This document shows, piece by piece, positions 17,775-27,972 of a DNA stretch of 64,000 nt. The translations under genes and the position numbers were made by a program. The stretch spans positions 1 through 64,000 of the forward strand of contig JAVKDO010000116.1 in assembly GCA_040222235.1 (NCBI GenBank). The letters run 5' to 3'. Source of the DNA: UBA6059 sp040222235 (GTDB lineage: Bacteria; Bacteroidota; Bacteroidia; Cytophagales; Cyclobacteriaceae). The notes under the pieces were generated by a model, which saw nothing but the letters and a program-made list of their open reading frames with translations, had not been told where the DNA came from and did not search any database. Numbering within the stretch: position 1 is the first letter of the stretch; every line of letters begins with the position of its first letter.

Positions 17775-20700
17775 ATGTGGTATGAAATACTAAAATTCGA
17801 ATTACAATACAGAAAGAAGCGACCTGCTACTTATCTGTACTTTTTAATCCTCTTCATGATTTCCTTTCTTGCTATCTCGACGGATACGGTAAGGATTGGA
17901 GGAGGTGCTGGACTAGTAAAAGAAAATGCGCCGACCACCATCGCTTTCATGATGGTCATTATTTCGGCCTTCTTTATGATGATCACCTCTGCCATTATGG
18001 GCGTGGGCGTACTTCGCGACTTTGAGTTCAAGACAGAGTCGATGATGTTCGTCAATCCTATATCCAAAAAGGACTATCTGCTTGGCCGGTTCTTGGGTTC
18101 ATTAATCATTTTGATTTTTGCTTTCTCAGGTTCCTTATTTGGCTTCATCATGGGCGAGTTTATGCCGTGGCGTGATGCCGACAAGCTCCTTCCTTTCAAC
18201 CTATGGAACTATCTCCAGCCCTTTTTAACTCTCGTCATTCCTAACCTTATTTTCAGCGGCATTATCTTTTTCATCTTGGGTGCGCTATCGCGAAAAATGG
18301 TGGTGGTCTACTCTAGTTGGATATTCCTGTTTGTCTTTTATCAGGTAGGTGTTAACATGACTTCCGAACTGGAGGATCAGACGATTGCCGCGATCATTGA
18401 TCCATTTGCATTGAATACCGTGCAGATCACGACTCAGTACTGGACTGTCGCTGAGCAAAACAGCCAAGTTATTCCCCTATCGGGAAACATGCTGCTCAAC
18501 AGGATCGTCTGGTTGGCGATAGGTCTGGTAGTTGCCATCATCGGCTACTTCTCATTTAGCTTCAATGTGGTGAGAAACACCTGGTTTAAAAAGAAAGCGT
18601 CAAAGACCAAGGAGGTCGCCGATACCCAAATTACCATCCCGAAAGCCGCGATGAGTTTTGGGCTGAGTACCTACCTGCGGCAGACGCGTATGCTGACACT
18701 CTTCTATTTCAGGCAAGTATTCAAGGGCGTGCCATTCCAGGCCATGGTGCTCTGTGGTATCGCATTGATGGTCGTCAACTCGATGTATGTAGGCGAAGTA
18801 TTCGGCACATATACTTATCCCACCACCTACAGGATGCTGGAGCTGATCGGTGGCTTCAATCTTTTCTTTATGATTATACTGGTTTCCTACACAGGGGAGC
18901 TCATTTGGAAAGAGCGAGAGGCAAACATCAATTTGATTTTCGATGCTATGCCCATGCCAGATACAATCAGCTTGGTCTCTAAGTTTTTTGGGTTAGTTCT
19001 AGTGTATTTGGTGCTGCTAGCGGTGTTGATAATCACCGGCGTAGCAATCCAAGCAAGCAACGGCTATTTCAACTTTGAGTTTGGCGTCTACTTCAGCAAC
19101 CTCTACACCGATACGCTCTTTTTCCTTATCCTCTATACATTATTGGCACTGTTCGTTCAGGTAATGGTCAACAATAAGTTCCTGGGATATGCGCTGATGG
19201 TGGTCTTCTTTGTCGCCATGGCGGCCTTAAGGAGCTGGGGTGTAGAGCACACCATGTTCAGCTTTGCGGCAGCTGACCTGGGCACCTATTCAGATATGAA
19301 TGGGTTCGGCCATTATGTTCCTGGTTTCAGCTGGTTCAACCTCTATTGGTTCGGTCTGGCCATCTTGATGTTCGCTATCTCGGTGGTGTTCGCGGTTCGC
19401 GGTAGTGAAGCGGTCATGAAAGTGCGATGGAGTGTCGGCAAGCTCCGGCTCACTCGCCCTATGATCACATTCGCAATAGCTTCATTTATGATCTTCTCGC
19501 TATCCGGATGCTACATTTTCTACAACACCAACGTGCTCAATGCTTACCAGAATAGTGATGAGAGCAATGCCGACCAGGCCAGATATGAGAAGACCCTCAA
19601 AAAGTACGAATATCTAGCACAGCCCAAGATAAAGGACATCAACATGAGGGTAGATTTGATGCCGAAACAACGCGATTACTTGGCTGAAGGTGTCTACCTC
19701 ATGAGAAATGAGCAAGACGAGCCTATCAAGGATATTCACATACAACTCAACCCGCAACCTAATTTCAGTTATGAATATGTGCGATTTGATCGTGAGTCAA
19801 TTCTCAAGGAAGAGTTCGAGGACTTTGGCTACATGATCTATGAGCTAAAAGAGCCCCTAAAGCCAGGTGACTCCATCAACTTCGAATTCAAGACCATGTT
19901 TGAAACCAAGGGCTTTGAAGAAAGTGGTGGCAGCACCAATGTGGTGTACAATGGCACCTTTTTCAACAACTTCGACTTTCCGGGCATTGGATACAACTCT
20001 TCAGTAGAGCTTGGTTCTGATGACGATAGAGATGACAATGGGCTTGAGCCGAAGGACAGGCAACTGCCTCAAGACGACCCTCGCGGACTGGCCATGAATA
20101 TTCTTGGGGATGACGCTATCGGAGGGGTGGGTTTCGAGATCGTAATGAGTACAGATGAAGATCAGATTGCGATAGCGCCAGGTTATCTCCAGCGTGAGTG
20201 GGTGGAAGATGGTCGAAAGTACTTCCACTATAAGATGGACGTACCCATGGAGCCGTTCTTCAACATAGTGTCTGCTAGGTATGAGGTAATTCGGGACAAG
20301 GTGACGGTGGAGATGGATAGCTCAAGTCAAGAAATTGATCTTGAGATCTATTATCACGCCGGGCATGAGTATAACCTAGAGAGTATGATGACCTCCATGA
20401 AGAAGTCATTCAACTACTTCGGCAATGCATTCAGCCCGTACCAATATCGTCAGATGCGCATCCTGGAGTTTCCAAGGTATTCTTCATTCGCTCAGTCATT
20501 TGCGAATACTGTTCCTTTCTCAGAAGGTATTGGTTTCATGCTCAAGATCGACGATGAAGACGATGTGGATGTGGCCTTCTATGTCACTGCACACGAGCTC
20601 GCACATCAGTGGTGGGCACATCAGATCATAGGTGCCAATGTGCAGGGGTCTACGATGCTGATTGAGTCTTTAGCGCAGTACTCTGCACTCATGGTCATGA

Positions 20701-21389
20701 AAGCTGAGTATCCTCAAGAACACATGCAGCGATTTTTAAAGCAAGAGCTCGACCGATATTTGTCCGGTCGGTCAACAGAACAGAAAAAAGAGCTCCCACT
20801 ACAGTATGTAGAAAATCAGGCTTACATCCATTATGGTAAGGGGGCTGTCAATATGTTCGCTTTCCAGGACTACATCGGTGAGGATAGTGTCAATATTGCC
20901 TTGAGTAGGTTCATCGCGGATTGGAGAGACTATGACAACAATGGTCGTTACCCTACGTCAACCGACTTACTGGGCTACTTCAGAGTAGTCACGCCAGACA
21001 GTATGCAATACCTCGTCTCTGACCTTTTTGAAAAGATTGTGCTCTTCGAGAACAAGACTGACCTGGCCACTTATCAGGAAGTTGGTGATCAATATGTCGT
21101 AAGCATCGACGTAAGCGCCAAGAAGTTTGAGGCGGACAGTATCGGCAATGAGATCGAGGTTGATCTGGTCGACTGGGTGGATATCGGTATCTACACGGAA
21201 AGTTCAGAGGGAGAGGATAGTCTGATCTACCTTCAAAAGCACCAGATTGTAGAGAGCAAAACCTCGATTGAGGTAAAAGTAAACGCGCTACCAAGCAAAG
21301 CTGGAGTTGATCCAATCAACAAGCTTATAGATCGCAATCCTGATGATAATGTCAAGTCCGTGAGTCTTGCTGAAGAGTTAAGTTCATAA
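17775..21389 (+). CDS. ABC-2 permease fused to M1-family (gluzincin) aminopeptidase domain
   Basis: 1204 aa. Residues 1-600 hold two blocks of about six transmembrane helices each (an ABC-2 permease duplication), ending near SFMIFSLSGCYIFYN. From about 640 the chain is soluble and presumably periplasmic. Zinc motif HELAHQWW places H940-E941-x-x-H944, with the downstream ligand probably Glu964 in MLIESLAQY. That leaves 19 residues after the second His, against 18 in canonical M1 enzymes. The usual GxMEN substrate motif is not recognisable; the corresponding region reads NTVPFSEGIGF. Such fusions with an NatA-like ATPase are known in Bacteroidota but their substrate is unsettled. A strong terminator follows. 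Confidence 0.93.
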   Translation: MWYEILKFELQYRKKRPATYLYFLILFMISFLAISTDTVRIGGGAGLVKENAPTTIAFMMVIISAFFMMITSAIMGVGVLRDFEFKTESMMFVNPISKKDYLLGRFLGSLIILIFAFSGSLFGFIMGEFMPWRDADKLLPFNLWNYLQPFLTLVIPNLIFSGIIFFILGALSRKMVVVYSSWIFLFVFYQVGVNMTSELEDQTIAAIIDPFALNTVQITTQYWTVAEQNSQVIPLSGNMLLNRIVWLAIGLVVAIIGYFSFSFNVVRNTWFKKKASKTKEVADTQITIPKAAMSFGLSTYLRQTRMLTLFYFRQVFKGVPFQAMVLCGIALMVVNSMYVGEVFGTYTYPTTYRMLELIGGFNLFFMIILVSYTGELIWKEREANINLIFDAMPMPDTISLVSKFFGLVLVYLVLLAVLIITGVAIQASNGYFNFEFGVYFSNLYTDTLFFLILYTLLALFVQVMVNNKFLGYALMVVFFVAMAALRSWGVEHTMFSFAAADLGTYSDMNGFGHYVPGFSWFNLYWFGLAILMFAISVVFAVRGSEAVMKVRWSVGKLRLTRPMITFAIASFMIFSLSGCYIFYNTNVLNAYQNSDESNADQARYEKTLKKYEYLAQPKIKDINMRVDLMPKQRDYLAEGVYLMRNEQDEPIKDIHIQLNPQPNFSYEYVRFDRESILKEEFEDFGYMIYELKEPLKPGDSINFEFKTMFETKGFEESGGSTNVVYNGTFFNNFDFPGIGYNSSVELGSDDDRDDNGLEPKDRQLPQDDPRGLAMNILGDDAIGGVGFEIVMSTDEDQIAIAPGYLQREWVEDGRKYFHYKMDVPMEPFFNIVSARYEVIRDKVTVEMDSSSQEIDLEIYYHAGHEYNLESMMTSMKKSFNYFGNAFSPYQYRQMRILEFPRYSSFAQSFANTVPFSEGIGFMLKIDDEDDVDVAFYVTAHELAHQWWAHQIIGANVQGSTMLIESLAQYSALMVMKAEYPQEHMQRFLKQELDRYLSGRSTEQKKELPLQYVENQAYIHYGKGAVNMFAFQDYIGEDSVNIALSRFIADWRDYDNNGRYPTSTDLLGYFRVVTPDSMQYLVSDLFEKIVLFENKTDLATYQEVGDQYVVSIDVSAKKFEADSIGNEIEVDLVDWVDIGIYTESSEGEDSLIYLQKHQIVESKTSIEVKVNALPSKAGVDPINKLIDRNPDDNVKSVSLAEELSS

Positions 21390-21397
21390 CGATTATT

Positions 21398-21459
21398 TCA
21401 AGTTCAAATAGCAAAACCCCGAGGAAGTCACCTCGGGGTTTTCTGCTTTCTGAACTTGA
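21398..21459 (+). terminator. Strong, extended intrinsic terminator after the ABC/M1 gene
   Basis: AAAACCCCGAGG (21413-21424) pairs perfectly with CCTCGGGGTTTT (21431-21442) around a 6-nt loop. Outside it TCAAGTTCA (21398-21406) is complementary to TGAACTTGA (21451-21459), so a longer imperfect stem is possible. Works best on the plus strand, ending the ABC operon. Confidence 0.85.
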
Positions 21460-21544
21460 GAGTTATACATGACCCTCAATTCTATCAGCGGTTGTTGTCC
21501 AAGTCTTATAATTGTCTATTTTCATAGCTTAAACCGACAAAGAC

Positions 21545-22966
21545 ATGAAGCGACTACTCTGTTTCCTCCTCGTGGCTGGCCATTTCGCGCTAGCGCAAAA
21601 AGACAAACAACAAATGATGGCAGGCATAGCCGCCAAAAAAGACAGATACGCAGAACGGGCCATGCAAATCTGGAACTGGTCTGAAGTAGGCTATCAAGAG
21701 GAAAAGAGCTCCAAGAGCCTTCAAGAACTTCTCAAAAGCGAAGGGTTTGATGTAGAGGCTGGTGTGGCTGGAATTCCCACCGCCTTTGTAGCCACGTATG
21801 GCACAGGTTCTCCGGTCATTGGAGTACTTGGTGAGTATGATGCACTACCAGGCCTGTCTCAAGCTGCCGTACCCGAAAAACAAGCCAGAGAAGAGGTCGA
21901 TGCTGGTCATGCCTGTGGTCATCACCTATTTGGTGTGGGGTCTACCGCTGCAGCTATCGCAATGAAAGACTGGTTGCAGAAGAATAAGAAATCAGGAACA
22001 GTCAAGTTCTTTGGTACACCAGCTGAAGAAGGCGGTTCTGGTAAGGTATACATGGTGAGAGCAGGACTCTTCGATGATACGGATGTCGTCTTACAGTGGC
22101 ACCCTGGGAGCGGAAATGGTACTGGCGCCACCTCCACACTAGCCAATAAGACCGGCAAGTTTAGGTTTTATGGCGTCTCCGCACACGCTGCACAAGCGCC
22201 ACACCGAGGGCGTTCAGCACTGGATGGCGTTGAAGCAATGAACGATATGGTCAATATGATGCGCGAGCATGTTACCGATCCTACACGTATTCACTATGTG
22301 ATCACACAAGGCGGCCGTGCTCCGAATGTCGTTCCTGACTTTGCTGAGGTGTACTACTACGTCCGTCACCCAGATGTGCAGGAAGTTAAAGATGTATGGG
22401 ACAGACTTGTAAAGGCGGCAGATGGTGCTGCCATAGGTACCGAAACGCGATATGAATTGGAAGTCACTGGAGGTGTGTACAACATTCTACCTAATGAAGT
22501 GCTCTCCAAACAAATGCATGAGAACCTGAAGATTGTTGGTGGTATCAGCTATACTGATGAAGAAACCGCCTTTGCAGAGAAAATATCTGAATCACTTGGG
22601 CAATACAGCAAGCCATTATCCACTGCTGGCGAAATCATGCCCTACGTATCGGGCACTGTAGGTAGCGCCTCCACTGATGTGGGAGATGTCAGCTGGGCTG
22701 TTCCTACCGTAGGGATGCGAGCTGCTACTTGGGTTCCCGGGGTTGCTGCACATTCATGGCAGGCAGTCGCCTGTGGTGGCACGACCATCGGTATAAAGGG
22801 AATGATGGTGGCTGCTAAGTCGCTGGCTATCACGGGGCTTGATCTCTTGACCAACCCTAAGCTCATCGAAGAAGCAAAAGCAGAATGGGTTGCCAAGCGA
22901 GGCAGTGATTTTAAGTATGAGGCACTTGTAGGAGATCGGGCTCCTGCACTGGACTATCGCAAGTAG
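21545..22966 (+). CDS. Exported M20 amidohydrolase (aminobenzoyl-glutamate-hydrolase AbgB-like)
   Basis: 473 aa with a signal peptide ending ALAQ (about residue 18). Metal-binding motifs: LGEYDALPG (95-103), GHACGHHLFG with His122, Cys124 and His126, GTPAEEGGSG with Glu161-Glu162, and LQWHPG with His186. The GEYDALPG/GHxCGHxxxG pattern and length point to the AbgB/p-aminobenzoyl-glutamate hydrolase branch rather than the HipO branch seen at 2583. It likely removes amide-linked groups from amino acids or dipeptides in the periplasm. Own transcription unit, bounded by terminators on both sides. Confidence 0.93.
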   Translation: MKRLLCFLLVAGHFALAQKDKQQMMAGIAAKKDRYAERAMQIWNWSEVGYQEEKSSKSLQELLKSEGFDVEAGVAGIPTAFVATYGTGSPVIGVLGEYDALPGLSQAAVPEKQAREEVDAGHACGHHLFGVGSTAAAIAMKDWLQKNKKSGTVKFFGTPAEEGGSGKVYMVRAGLFDDTDVVLQWHPGSGNGTGATSTLANKTGKFRFYGVSAHAAQAPHRGRSALDGVEAMNDMVNMMREHVTDPTRIHYVITQGGRAPNVVPDFAEVYYYVRHPDVQEVKDVWDRLVKAADGAAIGTETRYELEVTGGVYNILPNEVLSKQMHENLKIVGGISYTDEETAFAEKISESLGQYSKPLSTAGEIMPYVSGTVGSASTDVGDVSWAVPTVGMRAATWVPGVAAHSWQAVACGGTTIGIKGMMVAAKSLAITGLDLLTNPKLIEEAKAEWVAKRGSDFKYEALVGDRAPALDYRK

Positions 22967-23001
22967 TATAGAATACTATTACAAACTGTAATTGAAGCCT
23001 G

Positions 23002-23036
23002 AAGGCCTGTATTCCCATGCAGGCCTTTCGTTTTTA
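23002..23036 (+). terminator. Intrinsic terminator after AbgB-like gene
   Basis: AAGGCCTG (23002-23009) and CAGGCCTT (23020-23027) form a perfect 8-bp stem with a 10-nt loop, followed by TCGTTTTT. Confidence 0.8.
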
Positions 23037-23173
23037 AGATGAAAAATGGATTATTCTAAGAGGTATATAGGAGAAACTCCTATATTTTTAAAAGGTCGGA
23101 CTAGGCTAGTTTTTGAAATCCTAGTAACTTAATGACGAAATGCCTTTATTGTAGTGCTAAACTTTTATAAACA

Positions 23174-24550
23174 ATGACCTTTTTATCTACCCTGATCAAA
23201 CCACACCAAAGCGTTTCTAAGATTTTGGGTATTGTACTTCTACTGAGTACGTATCTCGTCTTGCCAGGTGCAGCGCAGGAATCTGATCCTGCGGTCCTTT
23301 TCTTTAAGAATGGAGAAGGCTTTAGGGCACAGGGAGAGTATCGCGCAGCGATCACCGAATACGAGAAAGCATTGGCGATAGATAACACCCGTCCAATTAT
23401 CTTCTACTGGAAGGGCATCTGCCACTATCAGCTGAAAGAGCATGATAAAGGCGTGGAAGACTTAGAACACGCCATTGATATCAATCCTAACTACAATCAG
23501 GCATACAAAGCGCTTCTTCAGGGCTACACTGAGGTATCCAATACAAACAAAGTAGTAGAGACACTATCCCGTATGGCTTTCGTCGAAGAGGATGTAATGA
23601 AGCGAATCGAGCATTATAAGCGCATTGCTCAAATATTGGTCAAGCAGCGGGAATATGTCAAAGCACTTCCACATATAGAAGATGGCCTCAAGGCAGACCC
23701 TAACAATCTTGATCTATTGTATGCCAAGGCACAGTCTTACAACGGTAGTGCGCAATATCAATCGACAATCAATACTGTAAAGCCGGTCTTACCGAAGCTT
23801 ACGGCCAATGATCGAGACAATATCACAAGATTCAATTATGAGATTGGGTATGCCTATTACAAGCTCACCAATTATAAAGAGGCCAATGGCTATTTTGAAC
23901 GGGCCTACTACGGTACATACCGTTCGCTTATATCAAAGTTGCAACCCAACCACTTCTACAATGTAGCCTACGGTTTCTCGATGATCTATGAATATGAGAC
24001 GACAGAGTCGATGCTGGAAACAGCTTTGGCCATAGATCCTGCTTTCGCTAAGGCCTACGATCTATTGGCAGATATCGCTATCAAGCAAGAGCATCATCAC
24101 AAGGGAATACTCTACTATGAGAAGGCTGTAACCGGTTTAGCCGAGCAGGATGAGTATTTGGAAGAGATCTACAACAATAAACTCATCCCAACCCTTATAA
24201 ACGCCATGGAGTACAGGGAGGCCGTCCGAATATGCGATCAGGCATTGGGTAAGTTTCCAAGTAGCCGAAATATCAAATACCTGAAGGCCATAGCGCTGCA
24301 CCATCAAGACATCAATGTGGATGCCATCGGCATTATGGAAAACATCATCTCAGAACCGGGCATACCGGCACTGGAGAAGAGCCTCTACAGCTTTGCTATG
24401 GGCATTATTTACAAGGCCAACAACCAAATAGAGGAAGCTAAAGAAAGCTTTAAGGCTGCTAGAAACGGCGCATTTACGAATGCTAGTTTGTACGCATATG
24501 AATTGATCCTTGAAGAAGAGATCTTAAGCAAGAATATGGCAGACTTCTAA
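23174..24550 (+). CDS. TPR-repeat protein, probably exported
   Basis: 458 aa. A hydrophobic N-terminal segment (about 18-37, ending GAAQ) acts as signal peptide. TPR units run from about residue 45: FKNGEGFRAQGEYRAAITEYEKAL, FYWKGICHYQLKEHDKGVEDL, and further repeats to the C-terminus (FAMGIIYKANNQIEEAKESF). Probably a protein-protein interaction scaffold in the periplasm. It stands just upstream of the DUF1800/DUF1501 pair but about 110 bp apart, so co-transcription is uncertain. Confidence 0.88.
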   Translation: MTFLSTLIKPHQSVSKILGIVLLLSTYLVLPGAAQESDPAVLFFKNGEGFRAQGEYRAAITEYEKALAIDNTRPIIFYWKGICHYQLKEHDKGVEDLEHAIDINPNYNQAYKALLQGYTEVSNTNKVVETLSRMAFVEEDVMKRIEHYKRIAQILVKQREYVKALPHIEDGLKADPNNLDLLYAKAQSYNGSAQYQSTINTVKPVLPKLTANDRDNITRFNYEIGYAYYKLTNYKEANGYFERAYYGTYRSLISKLQPNHFYNVAYGFSMIYEYETTESMLETALAIDPAFAKAYDLLADIAIKQEHHHKGILYYEKAVTGLAEQDEYLEEIYNNKLIPTLINAMEYREAVRICDQALGKFPSSRNIKYLKAIALHHQDINVDAIGIMENIISEPGIPALEKSLYSFAMGIIYKANNQIEEAKESFKAARNGAFTNASLYAYELILEEEILSKNMADF

Positions 24551-24663
24551 TAACCTGCCACCACCAACCGTTAGATAGCAACAAATATTAGGGTAGGATT
24601 AAACCTCTACCATGCGATTGACTCTTAGTGAGGACAATCCTATATTTAAATAAACGCTAGGTT

Positions 24664-26388
24664 GTGAGTGAATTCAGAATCAAAGTAGGTCAATATCGCC
24701 ATAAGCAGGAACTTTATAGAAAAGTCATGCCGGCAGACATCAGTGCGGCACGATTGCAAAATGGCTCACCGACTGCTAGGAATCTCGACGTTGATGCTGG
24801 CTTAGCACCATACACAGGGGTGTTTGGCACAAATGAATTAGCACACCTTATAAAAAGAACCCAGTTTGGTTGTAGTCCTGAAGTGTTGAATAACTTCTCT
24901 GGAAAATCTCTTCAAGACGTACTTATCGAGATCTTAGTTCTTGATCCAACACCTTCACCACCTGTAAACGACTACAATGGTGTTGAAGATTTGGGTACTG
25001 ATCCAGATATTCCGCTAGGCGAAACCTGGATTACGGCCGCTTTTAATGAAGACTTTGAAGGGCCAAGAAACCTTAGCCTTAAGTCGTGGTGGATCCGCCA
25101 AATGGCTGCTCAAAAACCCACCATTCATGAGAAGATGATCCTTTTCTGGCATAACCTACTTCCAATCCAGGTATGGGATATTTTCATTTCAAAAGCTTCC
25201 TTCCAGTATGTAGATATGCTCCGCACCCATGCCTTGGGCAATTTCAAGGAGCTTATTCGGGAGCTCACGCTCAACCCCGCCATGCTCATTTACCTCAATG
25301 GGGCATTCAACAATCGAGTCGCCCCAGATGAAAATTACGGTAGAGAACTTCAAGAGCTATTTTGCATTGGCAAGGGGCCGGGTTCTGCATATGCCGAGCT
25401 GGATGTACAGTCAGCTGCCAAAGTGCTAACTGGCTGGACCATCGAATGGGAAACGCTGGAGTTTGAAGGAACACCCACCTCCTACTTCGAACCTTGGCTG
25501 CACGATACTTCTGATAAGTCATTCTCAAGCTTTTATGATAATAAAATAATCACCGGAAAGGAAGAGCAAGCGGGGGCAGAAGAGCTCGATGAATTGCTTG
25601 ACATGATATTCGTAAATGACGAATCTGCCATGCATCTGGCTCGGCGGCTTTATTCGTTCTTCGTATATAACAGTATCTCGGAAAGTACTGAGCAAAATGT
25701 GATTGCTCCACTAGCGCAAATCATAAGAGACAATGATTTTGATGTATTACCAGCCCTTCAGATGCTACTTGGTTCTGAGCATTTCTTTCATCTTGAAATC
25801 ATTGGTGCGCAAATCAAAAATCCTGCAGATTTCACGTTAGGGTACTGGAAAGCAATGGATCTCCCAATGGACGAACCAGATAGTCCGGCAGCATTCACTG
25901 TGCAATCAGGGCTACTTTGGCAGATGAGCCAAATAGGAATGGAGATAGGAGATCCACCCAATGTTGCCGGCTGGCCTGCCTACTATCAAGCTCCACAATT
26001 TGATAAGTCCTGGATTACCACAGACAGTATCACCAATCGGGCCGTGCAGACAGATTCATTGATCTTTTGGGGGTTCTATGTTTCGGAGGATCGGCAAATC
26101 AATGTTGACCTGCTGGCATTTCTAGAGCAGCTAAACAGGCCCGACGACATTAATTTGATGCTTGCAGAAGTCAGTCAGCTATTGCTCGGCATACCGCTAA
26201 CACAGGGCCAAATTGACACGCTCAAGGGCATCCTCCTCTCAGGTCAGCAAAATGATGACTATTGGAACACGGCCTGGATACTATACCAGCAGGACAAAAA
26301 TAATGTCGAATACCAAAACGTACTGCTCAACAGGCTGAGACCGGCATTTCAGCAACTACTGCAACTTGGAGAAGCTCAACTGATGTAG
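24664..26388 (+). CDS. DUF1800 family protein
   Basis: 574 aa from a GTG start. The DUF1800 domain covers most of the chain: HLIKRTQFGCSPEVLNNF (about 57-74), KMILFWHNLLP, a YGRELQELFCIGKG motif (about 222-235), VLTGWTIEW, and the C-terminal GDPPNVAGWPAYYQ block. No classical signal peptide is seen, unusual if its partner is exported. DUF1800 and DUF1501 genes are almost always paired; function is unknown though secretion is typical. The next gene starts 3 bp downstream. Confidence 0.9.
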   Translation: MSEFRIKVGQYRHKQELYRKVMPADISAARLQNGSPTARNLDVDAGLAPYTGVFGTNELAHLIKRTQFGCSPEVLNNFSGKSLQDVLIEILVLDPTPSPPVNDYNGVEDLGTDPDIPLGETWITAAFNEDFEGPRNLSLKSWWIRQMAAQKPTIHEKMILFWHNLLPIQVWDIFISKASFQYVDMLRTHALGNFKELIRELTLNPAMLIYLNGAFNNRVAPDENYGRELQELFCIGKGPGSAYAELDVQSAAKVLTGWTIEWETLEFEGTPTSYFEPWLHDTSDKSFSSFYDNKIITGKEEQAGAEELDELLDMIFVNDESAMHLARRLYSFFVYNSISESTEQNVIAPLAQIIRDNDFDVLPALQMLLGSEHFFHLEIIGAQIKNPADFTLGYWKAMDLPMDEPDSPAAFTVQSGLLWQMSQIGMEIGDPPNVAGWPAYYQAPQFDKSWITTDSITNRAVQTDSLIFWGFYVSEDRQINVDLLAFLEQLNRPDDINLMLAEVSQLLLGIPLTQGQIDTLKGILLSGQQNDDYWNTAWILYQQDKNNVEYQNVLLNRLRPAFQQLLQLGEAQLM

Positions 26389-26391
26389 CCC

Positions 26392-27948
26392 ATGAAAAGA
26401 AGATCCTTTTTAAGACACGCTTCCCATAGTATCGCCATCCCCTCCCTGATTGGTGCGATGGGCTACCATCCGACCTCTGCACAGTCGCTTCAGAAGCTTC
26501 TCAACTTGAGCAATGAGACGGACAAAGTTCTCGTATTGATTTTTCTTGAAGGCGGTAATGACGGTCTGAATACTGTAGTGCCTCTTTCGAGTTATGGTGA
26601 GATGTCCAAGGTTCGCCCGCATGTTATCCTACCGGAAAACAGTGTACTCCCGGTAGAGGGTACTGATTTTGGTTTTCACCCATCCTTATCCGGTTTCAAC
26701 AGCCTCTACAATGAGCAGCGGCTGCAGGTAATTCAATCTGTCGGCTATCCACAGCAAAATTTTTCTCACTTCCGGTCCACAGACATCTGGATGAGTGCCT
26801 CTGATGAAGATCAACTGGTCACATCAGGTTGGTCTGGTCGATATCTGGAAACACTGCACCCAGAATTTCCTGAAGGATATCCTAGTCCTGAAAACCCCGA
26901 TCCTTTGGCCGTTGAGCTCGGTCGTGGGGCTTCACTTCTTTTCCAGGGCCAAGCTGCGTCCATGGGTATGGTTCTCAATGACGTGTCATCATTTTACGAA
27001 CTCATACAGAATGAAGAAAGTGATGCCCCTGATACCCTAGCCGGTGATAAGCTTCGTCATGTAAGGCTCATTGCACGCCAATCTCAGAAATATGGTGATG
27101 CTGTCATCAATGCGGCAGAAAAAATCACAGATCAACGCCCATACCCAGAGGACAATCGACTTGCCCAACAGCTAAAAGTCGTTTCACGGCTTATCGCAGG
27201 TGACCTAAAGACGCCCATCTATATGGTGAGCCTTGGTGGCTTTGATACCCATGACGCACAAGTGATTAATAGTGACCACAGACAGGGCGAACATGCCGAT
27301 CTCCTGAAAACCCTGAATGACGCGGTAATGGCCTTCATGCAGGATCTAGAGTATCTCGGTATTGATGATAGAGTGGTGGGCATGACCTTTTCAGAGTTTG
27401 GCCGACGCATTGTCTCTAACGCCAGCCTTGGTACCGATCATGGTTCCTCTGCACCGCTTTTCGTATTTGGAAATGGTGTGCGAGGAGGTACCATTGGTCA
27501 AACCGCCCAGGTTTCAGGGCAAGAGACTTATGAGGACAACCTGCCGATGGAGCATGACTTCAGACAGGTGTATTCTTCTGTACTTAGTCAGTGGTTTGAA
27601 ACGGAGGAGACTACCGTAAATGAGGCCATGCTCCAGGAGTTCAATCAGCTCCCCATATTTGGAGATGCGGTCACTACTGCACTCAATGTCATCCCTGAGC
27701 AAACGTTGAGTCTTTACCCTAATCCAGTGCGTTCCCAAGCCACATTAGAATTCATGGCAGCAAGGAGTAGACTAAAAATCGGCCTCATCGATCTCTCAGG
27801 AAAGAAAATGGGCCAACTCTATCATCAAATGCACCCTGGAGGGAAGTTTTCCTTGGCGTTTGATGTTACCAGCTTGAAAACAGGCCGGTATATCATCACT
27901 ATCGATGCAGATGGCCAGAAGAGCTTTAAGCATTTGATTAAGATTTGA
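26392..27948 (+). CDS. DUF1501 protein with Tat-like signal and T9SS sorting domain
   Basis: 518 aa. The N-terminus MKRRSFLRHAS carries a twin-arginine-type motif followed by a short hydrophobic stretch. The DUF1501 (sulfatase/phosphatase-like fold) part shows LVLIFLEGGNDGLNTVVP (about 46-63), GFDTHDAQ, MTFSEFGRR and GTDHGSSAPLFVFG. The last 80 residues are a T9SS type A sorting domain, with LSLYPNPVRS, a central LIDLSGKKMG and terminal SFKHLIKI. It is therefore likely moved through the inner membrane folded and then delivered to the cell surface by the gliding/T9SS machinery. Partner DUF1800 gene is 3 bp upstream. Confidence 0.92.
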   Translation: MKRRSFLRHASHSIAIPSLIGAMGYHPTSAQSLQKLLNLSNETDKVLVLIFLEGGNDGLNTVVPLSSYGEMSKVRPHVILPENSVLPVEGTDFGFHPSLSGFNSLYNEQRLQVIQSVGYPQQNFSHFRSTDIWMSASDEDQLVTSGWSGRYLETLHPEFPEGYPSPENPDPLAVELGRGASLLFQGQAASMGMVLNDVSSFYELIQNEESDAPDTLAGDKLRHVRLIARQSQKYGDAVINAAEKITDQRPYPEDNRLAQQLKVVSRLIAGDLKTPIYMVSLGGFDTHDAQVINSDHRQGEHADLLKTLNDAVMAFMQDLEYLGIDDRVVGMTFSEFGRRIVSNASLGTDHGSSAPLFVFGNGVRGGTIGQTAQVSGQETYEDNLPMEHDFRQVYSSVLSQWFETEETTVNEAMLQEFNQLPIFGDAVTTALNVIPEQTLSLYPNPVRSQATLEFMAARSRLKIGLIDLSGKKMGQLYHQMHPGGKFSLAFDVTSLKTGRYIITIDADGQKSFKHLIKI

Positions 27949-27972
27949 TAATGTTGTCTGATCTTCCAAGGT

